From Rhodobiaceae bacterium UBA4490 (GTDB lineage Bacteria; Pseudomonadota; Alphaproteobacteria; Parvibaculales; Parvibaculaceae): 64,000 nt of DNA. The notes under the pieces are model-generated. The model saw only the letters and a list, made by a program, of their open reading frames with translations, was not told the origin of the DNA and made no database searches. The stretch is from assembly GCA_002389665.1 (NCBI GenBank), contig DGNO01000001.1:335564-399563 (forward strand), in the 5' to 3' direction. The position numbers and the translations under genes were made by a program. Positions 49,169 to 57,418 of this stretch are shown here, one piece after another (position 1 is the stretch's first letter; every line of letters begins with the position of its first letter).

Positions 49169-49996
49169 TCATGGTTTGGATGTTGCGGCTTTCTGGGCTG
49201 CTTTGTCGATGGCTTTGGCCTCATTCCAGAGCTTGTCCATCTCTTCGAGGCCGGCGTCCGCCAGTTTTTCGCCCAGCTTGCTCTCGACATAGCCGAAGCG
49301 GCGGCGAAATTTTTGGTTTGTCCGGCGCAGCGCCGATTCCGGATCGATATTGAGATGCCGGGCAAGGTTGGCCATGACGAAGAGAAGATCGCCGAATTCT
49401 TCTTCCTGTTCCGCGTGGGAGAGGCCGCCGCGCGCCGCTTCCAGAAGCTCGCCTGCTTCTTCCTGTATTTTATCGAGCACGTTTTCCGTTTGCGGCCAGT
49501 CGAAACCGACCTTTGCTGCTTTGTGCTGCAGTTTCACGGCCTGGGACAGGCCGGGCAGGTTGGCCGGCACATCATCGAGCAGGGCGGCAGGCTTCTTGTT
49601 CTTGGCGGCTTTTTCCGCCGCCTTGATCTCGTCCCAGCGGCCTTTGACGGCGCCTGCCGAGCGCGCCTCCTCATCGCCGAAGACATGGGGATGGCGGCGG
49701 ATCATTTTCTCGCAAATCCCCTCCACCACATCGGCAAAGGTGAAGCTTTCTTCCTCGCGCGCCATTTGCGCGTGGAAGACGACTTGCAGGAGAAGATCGC
49801 CGAGTTCTTCTTTCAGGTCTTGCCTGTCGCCGCGCTCGATGGCATCCGCCACCTCATAGGCCTCTTCCAGCGTATAGGGCGCGATGCTGCGGAAGTCCTG
49901 CTCAAGGTCCCAGGGACAGCCGCCTTGCGGGTTGCGCAGGGCCGCCATAATGGCGAGAAGGGCATCAATCTGGCGCAGGTTCTCCGGTGTGCTCAT
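49169..49996 (-). CDS. mazG: Nucleoside triphosphate pyrophosphohydrolase MazG
   Basis: A 275-aa protein with two MazG all-alpha repeats: the first at about 20-130 with GGCPWDLEQDFRSIAPYTLEEAYEVADAI and EELGDLLLQVVFHAQMARE, the second after 170 with EEAGELLEAA and EEEFGDLLFVMANLARHL. The EExxE and ExxD metal sites are intact in both. MazG hydrolyses nucleoside triphosphates, including aberrant dNTPs, and affects the stringent response. It is 5 bp downstream of the MFS gene stop on the same strand region, but transcribed before the pst operon. Confidence 0.93.
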   Translation of the reverse strand: MSTPENLRQIDALLAIMAALRNPQGGCPWDLEQDFRSIAPYTLEEAYEVADAIERGDRQDLKEELGDLLLQVVFHAQMAREEESFTFADVVEGICEKMIRRHPHVFGDEEARSAGAVKGRWDEIKAAEKAAKNKKPAALLDDVPANLPGLSQAVKLQHKAAKVGFDWPQTENVLDKIQEEAGELLEAARGGLSHAEQEEEFGDLLFVMANLARHLNIDPESALRRTNQKFRRRFGYVESKLGEKLADAGLEEMDKLWNEAKAIDKAAQKAATSKP

Positions 49997-50001
49997 GGCC
50001 C

Positions 50002-51465
50002 CTAGTCTGCCGGGCGATCGGCGATTCCACCAGAACTTCCATATTGCACGATGGCCGCTTCCGCATCCGAGACGTAATGCTCGCCATGGCCCTTTTCTTT
50101 CTCCTCGATCCGGCGGCGCAGTTCGGCCTGCGCGGCGCGCCCAAGCGGGAAACGCCAGATGACATAGGCGGCCAGCAGCATGAAGAGCGCGGGAAAGCCC
50201 ACATAGATGTAGAGAAGCTGGTTCAGCGTCTCCGGGCTGTTGGCCCCGGCTTTGGGCGTGAAGCCGATCACGTCGAGCAGCGGATAGGTAATGCCGACGG
50301 CAAGCGCGGCAGCCACTTTCTGCGTCATGGTGAGAAGCGAATAATAAAGCCCGGTGCGGCGCTCGCCTGTCTCCAGATAATCATGGTCCGTCACATCCGC
50401 CATCATGGAGCGCAGAAGGAACGAGCTTGCTCCATAGGCAATGCCGTAAAGCGAATTGCCGATAAAGAGCCACCAGAACTCGCCGCGCGGAAAGAAGACC
50501 ACGAGCGGCAGGGAAAGCGCGCCGTAAATGCTAGCATAGGCAAGCGCCCGGTGCTTGCCGGACCAATGGGAAATCTTGATCCAAAAGGGCACGCCCAAAA
50601 AGCCGGTGACGAAATAGACCAGCAGCAACAGGCTTGCCGCTGTCGGCAGCTCCATCACATAGACCGCGAAATAAATGTAGAGCGCGCCGGTAATGGCGGG
50701 TGCGCCGCTGGCCAGAATGTCGGCGATGAGCAAATGGCGGATCAGGCGGTTTTTGTAGATCGTCACCCAGATCTCACGGAAGGTTGCACCGATCTTACGG
50801 GCAAGCTGGCGCAGTGAGGTGTTTTGCGTCTGGGGTTTGCTTGTGTATTGCGGCTCGCCCACGAAGGAGCAGGCGGCCCAGATGGTGAGCGGCAGCATCA
50901 CAATGATGAACCAGCCCATGGATTCCACTTTAAGGGCGCTGCCCACGTCATCGCCCAGCATTTCGATCAGCGCGGGCAGGGCGAGCACCGTCAGCATCCC
51001 GAAAATAAGCGCCGCCTCGCGGCTTCCCTGGATCGCCGAGCGCTCGTCATAATCGAGAGAAAGTTCGGCCCCCCAGCTCATGTGACAGATGGTGATGAGC
51101 GTCCAGCCGACATAAAGGAAAAACAGCCAGAAGAGCACATAGCCGGCCGTCACCGGCGCGCTCGGCATGAAAAGCATCCAGGCGGAGAGCATGAGGATCG
51201 GCGCGGACAGCACGATCCAGTGCCGCCGACGGCCCCAGCGGCTCGACACTTCATCGGAGACGGCGCCGAGCACCGGGTCTGTAAAAACATCCCAGAAGCG
51301 CGCGAGCATGAAGATCCAGCCGACGGTTGCAAGGCTGAGCCCCATATCCGCTTCGCCGTAGAAAGGCGGGAGGTAAACCGTGAGCGGCAAACCCATCGCC
51401 GCGATGGGGATGGCAGGCAAGGAGAACATGGCCACGCGCCAGCGCGGCAGGCGATCTGCGCTCAT
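50002..51465 (-). CDS. MFS transporter, GPH (glycoside-pentoside-hexuronide) type
   Basis: A 12-segment membrane symporter of about 487 aa. The first loop WDVFTDPVLGAVSDEVSSRWGRRRHWI is diagnostic of the GPH:cation symporter family (MelB/LacS-like), and the central AVTDHDY-type motif appears as MMADVTDHDYLETGERRTGLYYSLLTM. I choose ATG 51465 (MSADRLPRWRV), with GAGGAAA upstream, rather than 51528. GPH carriers usually move sugars with Na+ or H+; in alphaproteobacteria some relatives are linked to terpenoid or lipid metabolism, so the substrate is open. Confidence 0.88.
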   Translation of the reverse strand: MSADRLPRWRVAMFSLPAIPIAAMGLPLTVYLPPFYGEADMGLSLATVGWIFMLARFWDVFTDPVLGAVSDEVSSRWGRRRHWIVLSAPILMLSAWMLFMPSAPVTAGYVLFWLFFLYVGWTLITICHMSWGAELSLDYDERSAIQGSREAALIFGMLTVLALPALIEMLGDDVGSALKVESMGWFIIVMLPLTIWAACSFVGEPQYTSKPQTQNTSLRQLARKIGATFREIWVTIYKNRLIRHLLIADILASGAPAITGALYIYFAVYVMELPTAASLLLLVYFVTGFLGVPFWIKISHWSGKHRALAYASIYGALSLPLVVFFPRGEFWWLFIGNSLYGIAYGASSFLLRSMMADVTDHDYLETGERRTGLYYSLLTMTQKVAAALAVGITYPLLDVIGFTPKAGANSPETLNQLLYIYVGFPALFMLLAAYVIWRFPLGRAAQAELRRRIEEKEKGHGEHYVSDAEAAIVQYGSSGGIADRPAD

Positions 51466-51597
51466 AATCCGGTTTTCCTCCAGAAAACGTCTGTTTTTAT
51501 CTTGTGACGTTTTGTCAGTTTTGCGCACTAAACCGGATTTGCGCAGGGAAGTCCAGACTTGCCCGGGTTAAACTGCCTTATCGACAGGCCTGTAAGC

Positions 51598-52254
51598 TCA
51601 ATCGGCCCCTACGGCAAGGTCTGAGCAGAAGGGGTTGGTCTTGCGTTCCCGCTCGAAGCTCGACATCGGCCCATGGCCGGGCACGAAGGCAATTTCGTCG
51701 CCGAGCGAGAAGAGCCGCTCGCGGATCGAGGAAATGAGCTGGTCGTAGTTGCCGCCCGGAAAATCCGTACGCCCGATGGAGCCCTGAAAGAGCACATCGC
51801 CCACCAGCGCGATCTTGGAGGGCTCATGGATGAAGACGACATGGCCCGGCGTGTGGCCGGGGCAGTGGCGCACCCGCAGGGTATAGCCTGCAAGCTCCAC
51901 CTTATCCTCATCGTCCAGCCAGCGGTCGGGCTCAAAGGCGTCATAGACGGGAAAGCCGTATTGCTTGCCTTGCGCGGGCAGCGACTCAATCAGAAACTTG
52001 TCGCCGATATGCGGCCCCTCGATCTTGACGCCATGTTTCTTGGCAAGCTCGCCCGCCGCCGAGGCATGGTCGAGATGGCCATGGGTCAGCAGCACTTTTT
52101 CGAGCGTCATGCCGACTTCCTGCATCGCTTCTTCGATGCGCTCCAGATCGCCGCCCGGATCGACCGCCGCGCCCTTGCCGGTCTCATCGTCCCAAATGAG
52201 CGAGCAATTCTGCTGGAAAGGCGTAACGGGAAGGATTGCGACTTTCAAAGCCAT
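51598..52254 (-). CDS. MBL-fold hydrolase (glyoxalase II-like)
   Basis: A 218-aa metallo-beta-lactamase fold enzyme. The zinc motif is THGHLDH in VLLTHGHLDHASAAG, with further ligands in HCPGHTPGHVVF and GDVLFQGSIGRTDFPGG, and the final His in FVPGHGPMSSF. This matches the YcbL-type glyoxalase II-like subgroup, which can hydrolyse S-lactoylglutathione-like thioesters. Length and start (MALKVAILPVTPFQQNC) match the family. No glyoxalase I is adjacent, and the natural substrate is not established. Confidence 0.9.
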   Translation of the reverse strand: MALKVAILPVTPFQQNCSLIWDDETGKGAAVDPGGDLERIEEAMQEVGMTLEKVLLTHGHLDHASAAGELAKKHGVKIEGPHIGDKFLIESLPAQGKQYGFPVYDAFEPDRWLDDEDKVELAGYTLRVRHCPGHTPGHVVFIHEPSKIALVGDVLFQGSIGRTDFPGGNYDQLISSIRERLFSLGDEIAFVPGHGPMSSFERERKTNPFCSDLAVGAD

Positions 52255-52580
52255 GGGGGCCTCTTTCGTGACAATTTCAGTAGCTTTTAGGTAGAGGTTC
52301 GGGCCGCACCTGTCCAGTGCGTGCCCTGGATGCGGCAGGTGCCGGGGCCGCCAAGGGAAAATCCTCCTTTACTTTGCCTGAAAGCTGTGCGCATTGTCCT
52401 GCCACATCTCAAGCGTTCCAGCCGCGTAAGGGGACCTCCCGGTCCTTGCCTGTTGAGCGCCTTGTGCGAAAAAGCACCGGCCAAGCCCAGTACGCGGGGC
52501 TTTTCCCAAAAAATTGGCAATTGAGCCAGGGCACCGCCATATGGGGCGCGGCCCCGCCGTGATTGCTTGAAAGAGTTAGA
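52255..52580. other. Leader region upstream of the DEAD-box helicase, no gene seen
   Basis: About 325 bp between the divergent MBL hydrolase and helicase genes. No ORF here has a convincing start or conserved product. Structural elements: AATTG-g-CAATT near 52512-52522, GGACC-tccc-GGTCC at about 52431-52444, and GGGGC-gcg-GCCCC at 52543-52555 just before the ribosome site. A long structured leader is common for cold-induced helicases, but that is inference. Confidence 0.5.
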
Positions 52581-53966
52581 TTGACTGAATTTACGACCCT
52601 CGGCCTGGCCGAGCCCCTCCTTCGTGCCCTCGGGGATGAAGGATATAGCGAAGCCACGCCCATTCAGGCGCGCACCATTCCCGCGCTGATGGATGGCCGC
52701 GACGTTCTGGGCATTGCCCAGACCGGTACCGGCAAGACTGCGGCTTTCTCGCTGCCTATTCTCCAGCACATTTTCGAAACGGGCGGACGGCCCGCGCCGA
52801 AAACCTGCCGCACGCTTATTCTGGCGCCGACCCGCGAGCTTGCCATTCAGATCGGCGAAAGCATCCGGGCCTATGGCCGCCACATGCGTGTTTCCAGTAC
52901 TGTTGTGGTGGGCGGCGCCAAACACGGGCCTCAGATCAAAAGCATGGCGCGCGGCGTCGATGTGGTGATCGCGACGCCCGGCCGTTTGATCGACCATCTG
53001 GACAGCCGCAACCTCTCCCTGCGCGCCACTGAAATCGTGGTGTTGGATGAGGCCGACCACATGCTCGACCTCGGCTTCCTCGTCGCGATCCGCCGGATCG
53101 TCAAGGAACTGCCGAAAGAGCGCCAGAACGTCTTCTTCTCCGCCACCATGCCCAAACAGATCGGCGAACTGGCGAGCGACATGCTGCACGATCCGGTGCG
53201 CGTCTCCGTCACCCCGGTGGCGACGACGGCGGAGCGTGTGGCGCAGAAGGTTTACTTCATCGAGCGCACGCGCAAACGCGATCTTCTGGCCGATCTTTTG
53301 AAAGAGCCCGAGTTCAGCCGCACCTTGGTCTTCACCCGCACGAAGCGCGGCGCGGACCGGGTGGCTAAGGGCCTTGGGCATGCCGGCATCGCCTCGGACG
53401 CGATCCATGGTGACAAATCCCAAAGCCAGCGCCAGCGCGCGCTTGCCGATTTCAAGTCGGGCAAGATCGAAGTCCTGATCGCAACGGATATCGCCGCCCG
53501 CGGTATCGATGTCGATGCGGTCAGTCACGTGATCAATTTCGAGCTGCCGGAAGTGGCCGAAAGCTATGTGCACCGGATCGGCCGTACGGCCCGCGCCGGG
53601 GCTTCGGGTATTGCCATTTCTTTCTGCGACAATGAAGAACGTGGTCTTTTGCGCGATATTGAAAAAGCCACGCGCCAGACCATCGAGATAGAAGACTTGC
53701 GCGAGGATAAGAGCGAGCCCGTGCGCGCTGAGGCGCCGAAGCGGGGCAGGGGCGGACGGCCCGGCGGCAAACGCCCCGGCGCAAGCGGCCCGAAATTCGG
53801 CAAGGCGAAAAAAGCGCCCTGGGCGAAATCGGGTGGCGCGAAATCGGGCGGTAAACCCGGCAACAAGAATGCCGGTGAAGCGTCGGGTAACGGCGCTGGA
53901 CGGCAGGGCGCAGCCAAGAAGCGGCCCGCCAGAAACCCAGCGGCTGCCCGCCGGAAAGCGGCATAA
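52581..53966 (+). CDS. rhlE: DEAD-box RNA helicase, RhlE type
   Basis: A helicase of about 461 aa acting on structured RNA and ribosome assembly. Motifs in order: Q motif (GYSEATPIQ), Walker A AQTGTGKTAAF, PTREL, TPGRLID, DEAD, SATM, then in the second RecA domain TRTKRGADRVAKGL, DIAARGIDVDAVSHV and HRIGRTARAG. The C-terminal 80 residues are a Gly/Lys/Arg-rich basic tail for RNA binding. I take TTG at 52581 as the start (LTEFTTLGLAEPLLRAL aligns with the usual beginning), preceded by GAAAGAG; TTG 52563 is the alternative. A bidirectional terminator follows. Confidence 0.94.
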   Translation: MTEFTTLGLAEPLLRALGDEGYSEATPIQARTIPALMDGRDVLGIAQTGTGKTAAFSLPILQHIFETGGRPAPKTCRTLILAPTRELAIQIGESIRAYGRHMRVSSTVVVGGAKHGPQIKSMARGVDVVIATPGRLIDHLDSRNLSLRATEIVVLDEADHMLDLGFLVAIRRIVKELPKERQNVFFSATMPKQIGELASDMLHDPVRVSVTPVATTAERVAQKVYFIERTRKRDLLADLLKEPEFSRTLVFTRTKRGADRVAKGLGHAGIASDAIHGDKSQSQRQRALADFKSGKIEVLIATDIAARGIDVDAVSHVINFELPEVAESYVHRIGRTARAGASGIAISFCDNEERGLLRDIEKATRQTIEIEDLREDKSEPVRAEAPKRGRGGRPGGKRPGASGPKFGKAKKAPWAKSGGAKSGGKPGNKNAGEASGNGAGRQGAAKKRPARNPAAARRKAA

Positions 53967-53972
53967 ACAAAG

Positions 53973-54004
53973 AAAAGCCGGAGACTGAAGTCTCCGGCTT
54001 TTTT
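53973..54004. terminator. Bidirectional Rho-independent terminator
   Basis: Stem AAAAGCCGGAGACT / AGTCTCCGGCTTTT, a 14-bp self-complementary arm (effective tetraloop CTGAAG region), followed by TTTT on the plus strand. On the minus strand GGCTTTTCTTTGTTT also provides a U-rich tail. It lies between the converging helicase and chemoreceptor genes and should end both transcripts. Confidence 0.88.
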
Positions 54005-54025
54005 CTTGGAAGCGGCAAGAGCCGT

Positions 54026-55522
54026 TTAAGCCAGCTCGCCCGACACCTTTTTAACATTCGCGCTCGCCTCATCGACGAAGGCGATGGATTCGGCAATTTT
54101 CCGCAAACCTTCGGAAATGTCGTGTACGCTTCCGGCGGAATTCTGCATGTTGGAAGACATTTCCTTCGTCACCGTCGATTGTTCTTCGACGGCGGCGGAA
54201 ATCGTGGAGGAAATTTCATGGATGCTGCCGATGGTGGTGCTGATCGCCTGAATGGCATCGGCTGCGGTCGTCGATGCGTTCTGAATGCCGGAAATCTGCG
54301 CGCTGATTTCCTCCGTCGCTTTTGCCGTCTGGCTCGCCAGTGTTTTAACCTCGGAAGCGACAACGGCAAAGCCTTTACCGGCATCACCAGCCCGTGCCGC
54401 CTCGATCGTGGCGTTGAGGGCAAGAAGGTTCGTCTGCTCGGCGATATCCGAAATCAGGCGTACGACATCGCCGATCTGCTGCGCGGAGGCGGCAAGCCCG
54501 CCCACAATGTCGTTCGAGGAGCTGGCCTGATCGACAGCTTCGCGTGAAATGGCAAGCGCATCGGTGAGCTGGCGGTTGATTTCTTCGACCGAGTTCGACA
54601 ATTCCTCAATCCCGGCTGCAACAAGCTGCGTCGTGGCGGAGGTTTCTTCGGAGGCATGGGCGGCATGGGAGGCCATCTCATTGGCCTTGCCCGTTGCCTG
54701 GGTAATGCCGGCCAGATCATTATCGATGCTTTTCTGAGCGGCGGCACGCTGCTTGCGTACCAACACTTCCGGCGTTCTATCGGTGGCGTATTTCACCACC
54801 TTGAACGGCTCGCCGTTCATATCGAAAATCGGATTGTAGCTCGCCTGCAGCCAAAGCTCGCTGCCATCGCGGCGCAGCCGGCGGAACTCACCCGCCCTGA
54901 ACTCGCCCCGGCGCAGTGCCGCCCAAAACTCTTTGTACGCCTGGCTGCCGCGGTCTTCCGGCGGCATGAACATGCGGTGATGCTCGCCCTGAATGTCTTC
55001 GAGTTTATAGCCAGAGGCATTTAGGAAATTGTCGTTGGCATCGATGATCGTGCCGTCGAGATTGAACGAAATAACGGCCTGCGACTTACTGATGGCCGCG
55101 ATCTGGCCTTCATAATCGGCATTGCGCAATTTCTGCTCGGTGATGTTCGTCGCGAATTTCACCACTTTATAAGGGCGGCCCAGCCGGTCGAAGATCGGGT
55201 TATAGGTGGCCTGGATCCAGACGCGGTTGCCGTTCTTTGCAATCCGGCAATATTCTGCCGACTGAAATTTCCCTTGCCGGAGGCTTTCCCAGAACTGTTC
55301 GTAAGCATGGCTATCGCGTTCCCGCGCATCGACGAAAATCCGGTGATGCTTTCCCGCGATCTCGCTGAGTTCGTAACCGAGAGTAGTAAGGAAATTCTCG
55401 TTCGCATGGAGGATGGTGCCGTCCATGTCGAATTCGATAATGGCTTGAGAGCGGTCCAGAGCGTCGAGCTTGGCGCGTTGTTCGCGGCCTGTGCCGGCTT
55501 GCCGGCGGAAAGAAAACTTCAT
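54026..55522 (-). CDS. Soluble PAS-PAS methyl-accepting chemotaxis protein
   Basis: A 498-aa chemoreceptor without membrane segments or HAMP. Two PAS domains with PAC motifs occupy about 20-125 ([21 protein letters not shown]) and 145-250 ([21 protein letters not shown]); each contains the [21 protein letters not shown] segment. The MCP signalling domain (about 260-498) has the hairpin tip [37 protein letters not shown]. Such receptors usually bind heme or FAD and report internal oxygen or redox. ATG 55522 (MKFSFRRQ) is preferred over 55567. It ends at the shared terminator. Confidence 0.9.
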   Translation of the reverse strand: MKFSFRRQAGTGREQRAKLDALDRSQAIIEFDMDGTILHANENFLTTLGYELSEIAGKHHRIFVDARERDSHAYEQFWESLRQGKFQSAEYCRIAKNGNRVWIQATYNPIFDRLGRPYKVVKFATNITEQKLRNADYEGQIAAISKSQAVISFNLDGTIIDANDNFLNASGYKLEDIQGEHHRMFMPPEDRGSQAYKEFWAALRRGEFRAGEFRRLRRDGSELWLQASYNPIFDMNGEPFKVVKYATDRTPEVLVRKQRAAAQKSIDNDLAGITQATGKANEMASHAAHASEETSATTQLVAAGIEELSNSVEEINRQLTDALAISREAVDQASSSNDIVGGLAASAQQIGDVVRLISDIAEQTNLLALNATIEAARAGDAGKGFAVVASEVKTLASQTAKATEEISAQISGIQNASTTAADAIQAISTTIGSIHEISSTISAAVEEQSTVTKEMSSNMQNSAGSVHDISEGLRKIAESIAFVDEASANVKKVSGELA

Positions 55523-55617
55523 TGTCACGGGCTCCCCTAAGAGTGTCTTTGGATAAACCAACAGCACTCACCCGGGTAAAACGTTAAACTCATCAAACTA
55601 AAGATGAGTTAATCGTG

Positions 55618-55830
55618 TCAGAAAAAACCCAATAAAAAGACAATGAGAACGGGAAAAATGACAATAAAAGCGAGTGTTCCTAAGAATATTTTCTTGGAAC
55701 CGGGAGACTGGAGAACCACTTCCGCTTGACGGGCATCCTGACTGGAAATTTCCACGCCTATATTTTCATCATTATACGAATCGGCCGCTCGTTGACGGCT
55801 TGCTTCATCGTGATCCGGTCTATCGGTCAT
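55618..55830 (-). CDS. Small single-pass membrane protein, unknown function
   Basis: A 70-aa protein I do not recognise. The first 45 residues are hydrophilic and acidic (MTDRPDHDEASRQRAADSYN...), and residues about 48-70 form one hydrophobic helix ending FLLGFF. AAGGA lies 9 bases before the ATG, which supports real translation. A weak EcfG-type promoter candidate (TGAAC-N16-CGTT, one mismatch) is upstream on the minus strand at 55923-55899. Its location between an MCP and a fadL-like gene gives no functional clue. It could be missed or absent in some annotations. Confidence 0.6.
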   Translation of the reverse strand: MTDRPDHDEASRQRAADSYNDENIGVEISSQDARQAEVVLQSPGSKKIFLGTLAFIVIFPVLIVFLLGFF

Positions 55831-56019
55831 GACATGCTGTCCTTGACGCTTCTTGGAAAGTTCTTTGGCCAGAATGCAAACTTGTTACTTAGCATACGAA
55901 CGTTGAAGACCCGCAGGTGTTCATCCGGAATGCCGATAGCGACTTTCGGAATTTTTGAGAAACATTCGGCGCAACCATGACGTTGTGGCAGTAGACTGAC
56001 TCCGAACGAGGGGGGCAAC

Positions 56020-57351
56020 ATGACTGCATCCTGCACATCGAGCCGCGTTATCTCCGGCGTTCTCGCGTTGTCGGCCGGGGCCGGTTTTGGCCTTTTGGCA
56101 TCGTCCGCATCCGCAGGCGGTTTTTATCTGAAGGAACAATCGGCTGAAGGGGTGGGCCGGGCTTTCGCCGGGGAAACGGCACTCGCGTCTGACGCCAGCA
56201 CCGTCTATTTCAATCCGGCCGGCATGACCCGCTTTTCGCGGCCGGTCGCCACCGCCGGCGCCTATGCGCTTTTTATCGATTCCGAGCAGACCGACCAAGG
56301 CACCACGCGGACGGCAGCAGGGCCGCTTGGCAGCTTTCCTGCCGGCGGCAATGATGGCGGTAATCCCTTCGATACGCTGACACCGACAGGGAATTTTTAC
56401 GCCGTTGCCCCTATCGACAATGACCGTTGGTGGGCAGGCATCGGTATCAACACACCCTACGGTTTTCAGAGCGACTATGATCCCGGATTCTTCGGGCGCT
56501 ATGACTCCCTTAAATCCGATCTTATGACGGTCAATATCCAGCCGAGCATCGCCTATAAGCTGAATGAGATCTTTTCCGTCGGCGGCGGCATTAATTTTCA
56601 ATATGTGGATGTGGAGCTCACCAACGCGCTGCCCAATGCCACACCCAGCACACCGGACGGGCTCTTCAAAGTGGAAGGCGACGACTGGTCCGTCGGCTGG
56701 AATGTCGGCCTGCAGGCCGAGTTCGAGCGGCTGGATCTCGGTATTCAGTACCGCTCGCAGGTTGAGCACGACCTGGACGGTAACTTGAACATCAGCGGTT
56801 TGACCGGGCCGCTTGCAGTGCAAAACGGAACATTTGGTGCGACGGCGCCGTTAACATTGCCAGATATTGCCTCGGCCGGCGTGGTCTACCATCTGCCGGA
56901 TGGAAAGACGCGCCTGATGGGCGATGTGAGCTGGTTCAATTGGGCCGATTTCGAGCAGATCGCGATTTCCGCCTCGAGTGGCGCGCAGTTCAACAGCCCG
57001 CAGAACTACGAAGATACTTGGGCCGTAGCGCTGGGCGGCGAGCACGATTTCAGCGAGCGGCTGACTTTGCGCACCGGCGTACAATTTGACGAAACGCCGA
57101 CGCGGAATAGTTTTAGAACGACACGGGTTCCCGACGGGGACCGCTGGTGGCTGACGGGCGGGGCGACATATGACTTGTCGGAGACGTACAGCGTTGCCTT
57201 GTCATATGCGCATATTTTCGTCAGCGAAGAGAGTTTGAACCGTACGGACAGTTTCTATGAGGGAACGCCCGCGCAGGTCAATTCGACGCTGCGCTCCCGT
57301 AATACGGGCGACGCCGACATTTTGGCCGTGGGGCTGACGGCAACGTTCTGA
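56020..57351 (+). CDS. FadL/OmpP1 family outer-membrane long-chain fatty acid transporter
   Basis: A 443-aa outer-membrane beta-barrel. Signal peptide about residues 1-32 (ending SASAGG). The diagnostic N-terminal hatch motif begins GGFYLKEQSAEGVGRAFAGETALASDASTVYFNPAGMTRF, equivalent to the NPA motif of FadL. The C-terminus ends in ...ILAVGLTATF, a terminal Phe as needed for barrel assembly. FadL homologues let long-chain fatty acids or other hydrophobic compounds through. It is 67 bp upstream of a FadE-like dehydrogenase on the same strand, which suits fatty-acid uptake and degradation. Confidence 0.92.
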   Translation: MTASCTSSRVISGVLALSAGAGFGLLASSASAGGFYLKEQSAEGVGRAFAGETALASDASTVYFNPAGMTRFSRPVATAGAYALFIDSEQTDQGTTRTAAGPLGSFPAGGNDGGNPFDTLTPTGNFYAVAPIDNDRWWAGIGINTPYGFQSDYDPGFFGRYDSLKSDLMTVNIQPSIAYKLNEIFSVGGGINFQYVDVELTNALPNATPSTPDGLFKVEGDDWSVGWNVGLQAEFERLDLGIQYRSQVEHDLDGNLNISGLTGPLAVQNGTFGATAPLTLPDIASAGVVYHLPDGKTRLMGDVSWFNWADFEQIAISASSGAQFNSPQNYEDTWAVALGGEHDFSERLTLRTGVQFDETPTRNSFRTTRVPDGDRWWLTGGATYDLSETYSVALSYAHIFVSEESLNRTDSFYEGTPAQVNSTLRSRNTGDADILAVGLTATF

Positions 57352-57418
57352 ACCGGCGTGACCGCCGCCCCATCTCACGGGCCTTTCCACGGCCCGCCGA
57401 TGCATGAGGGACGAGACC

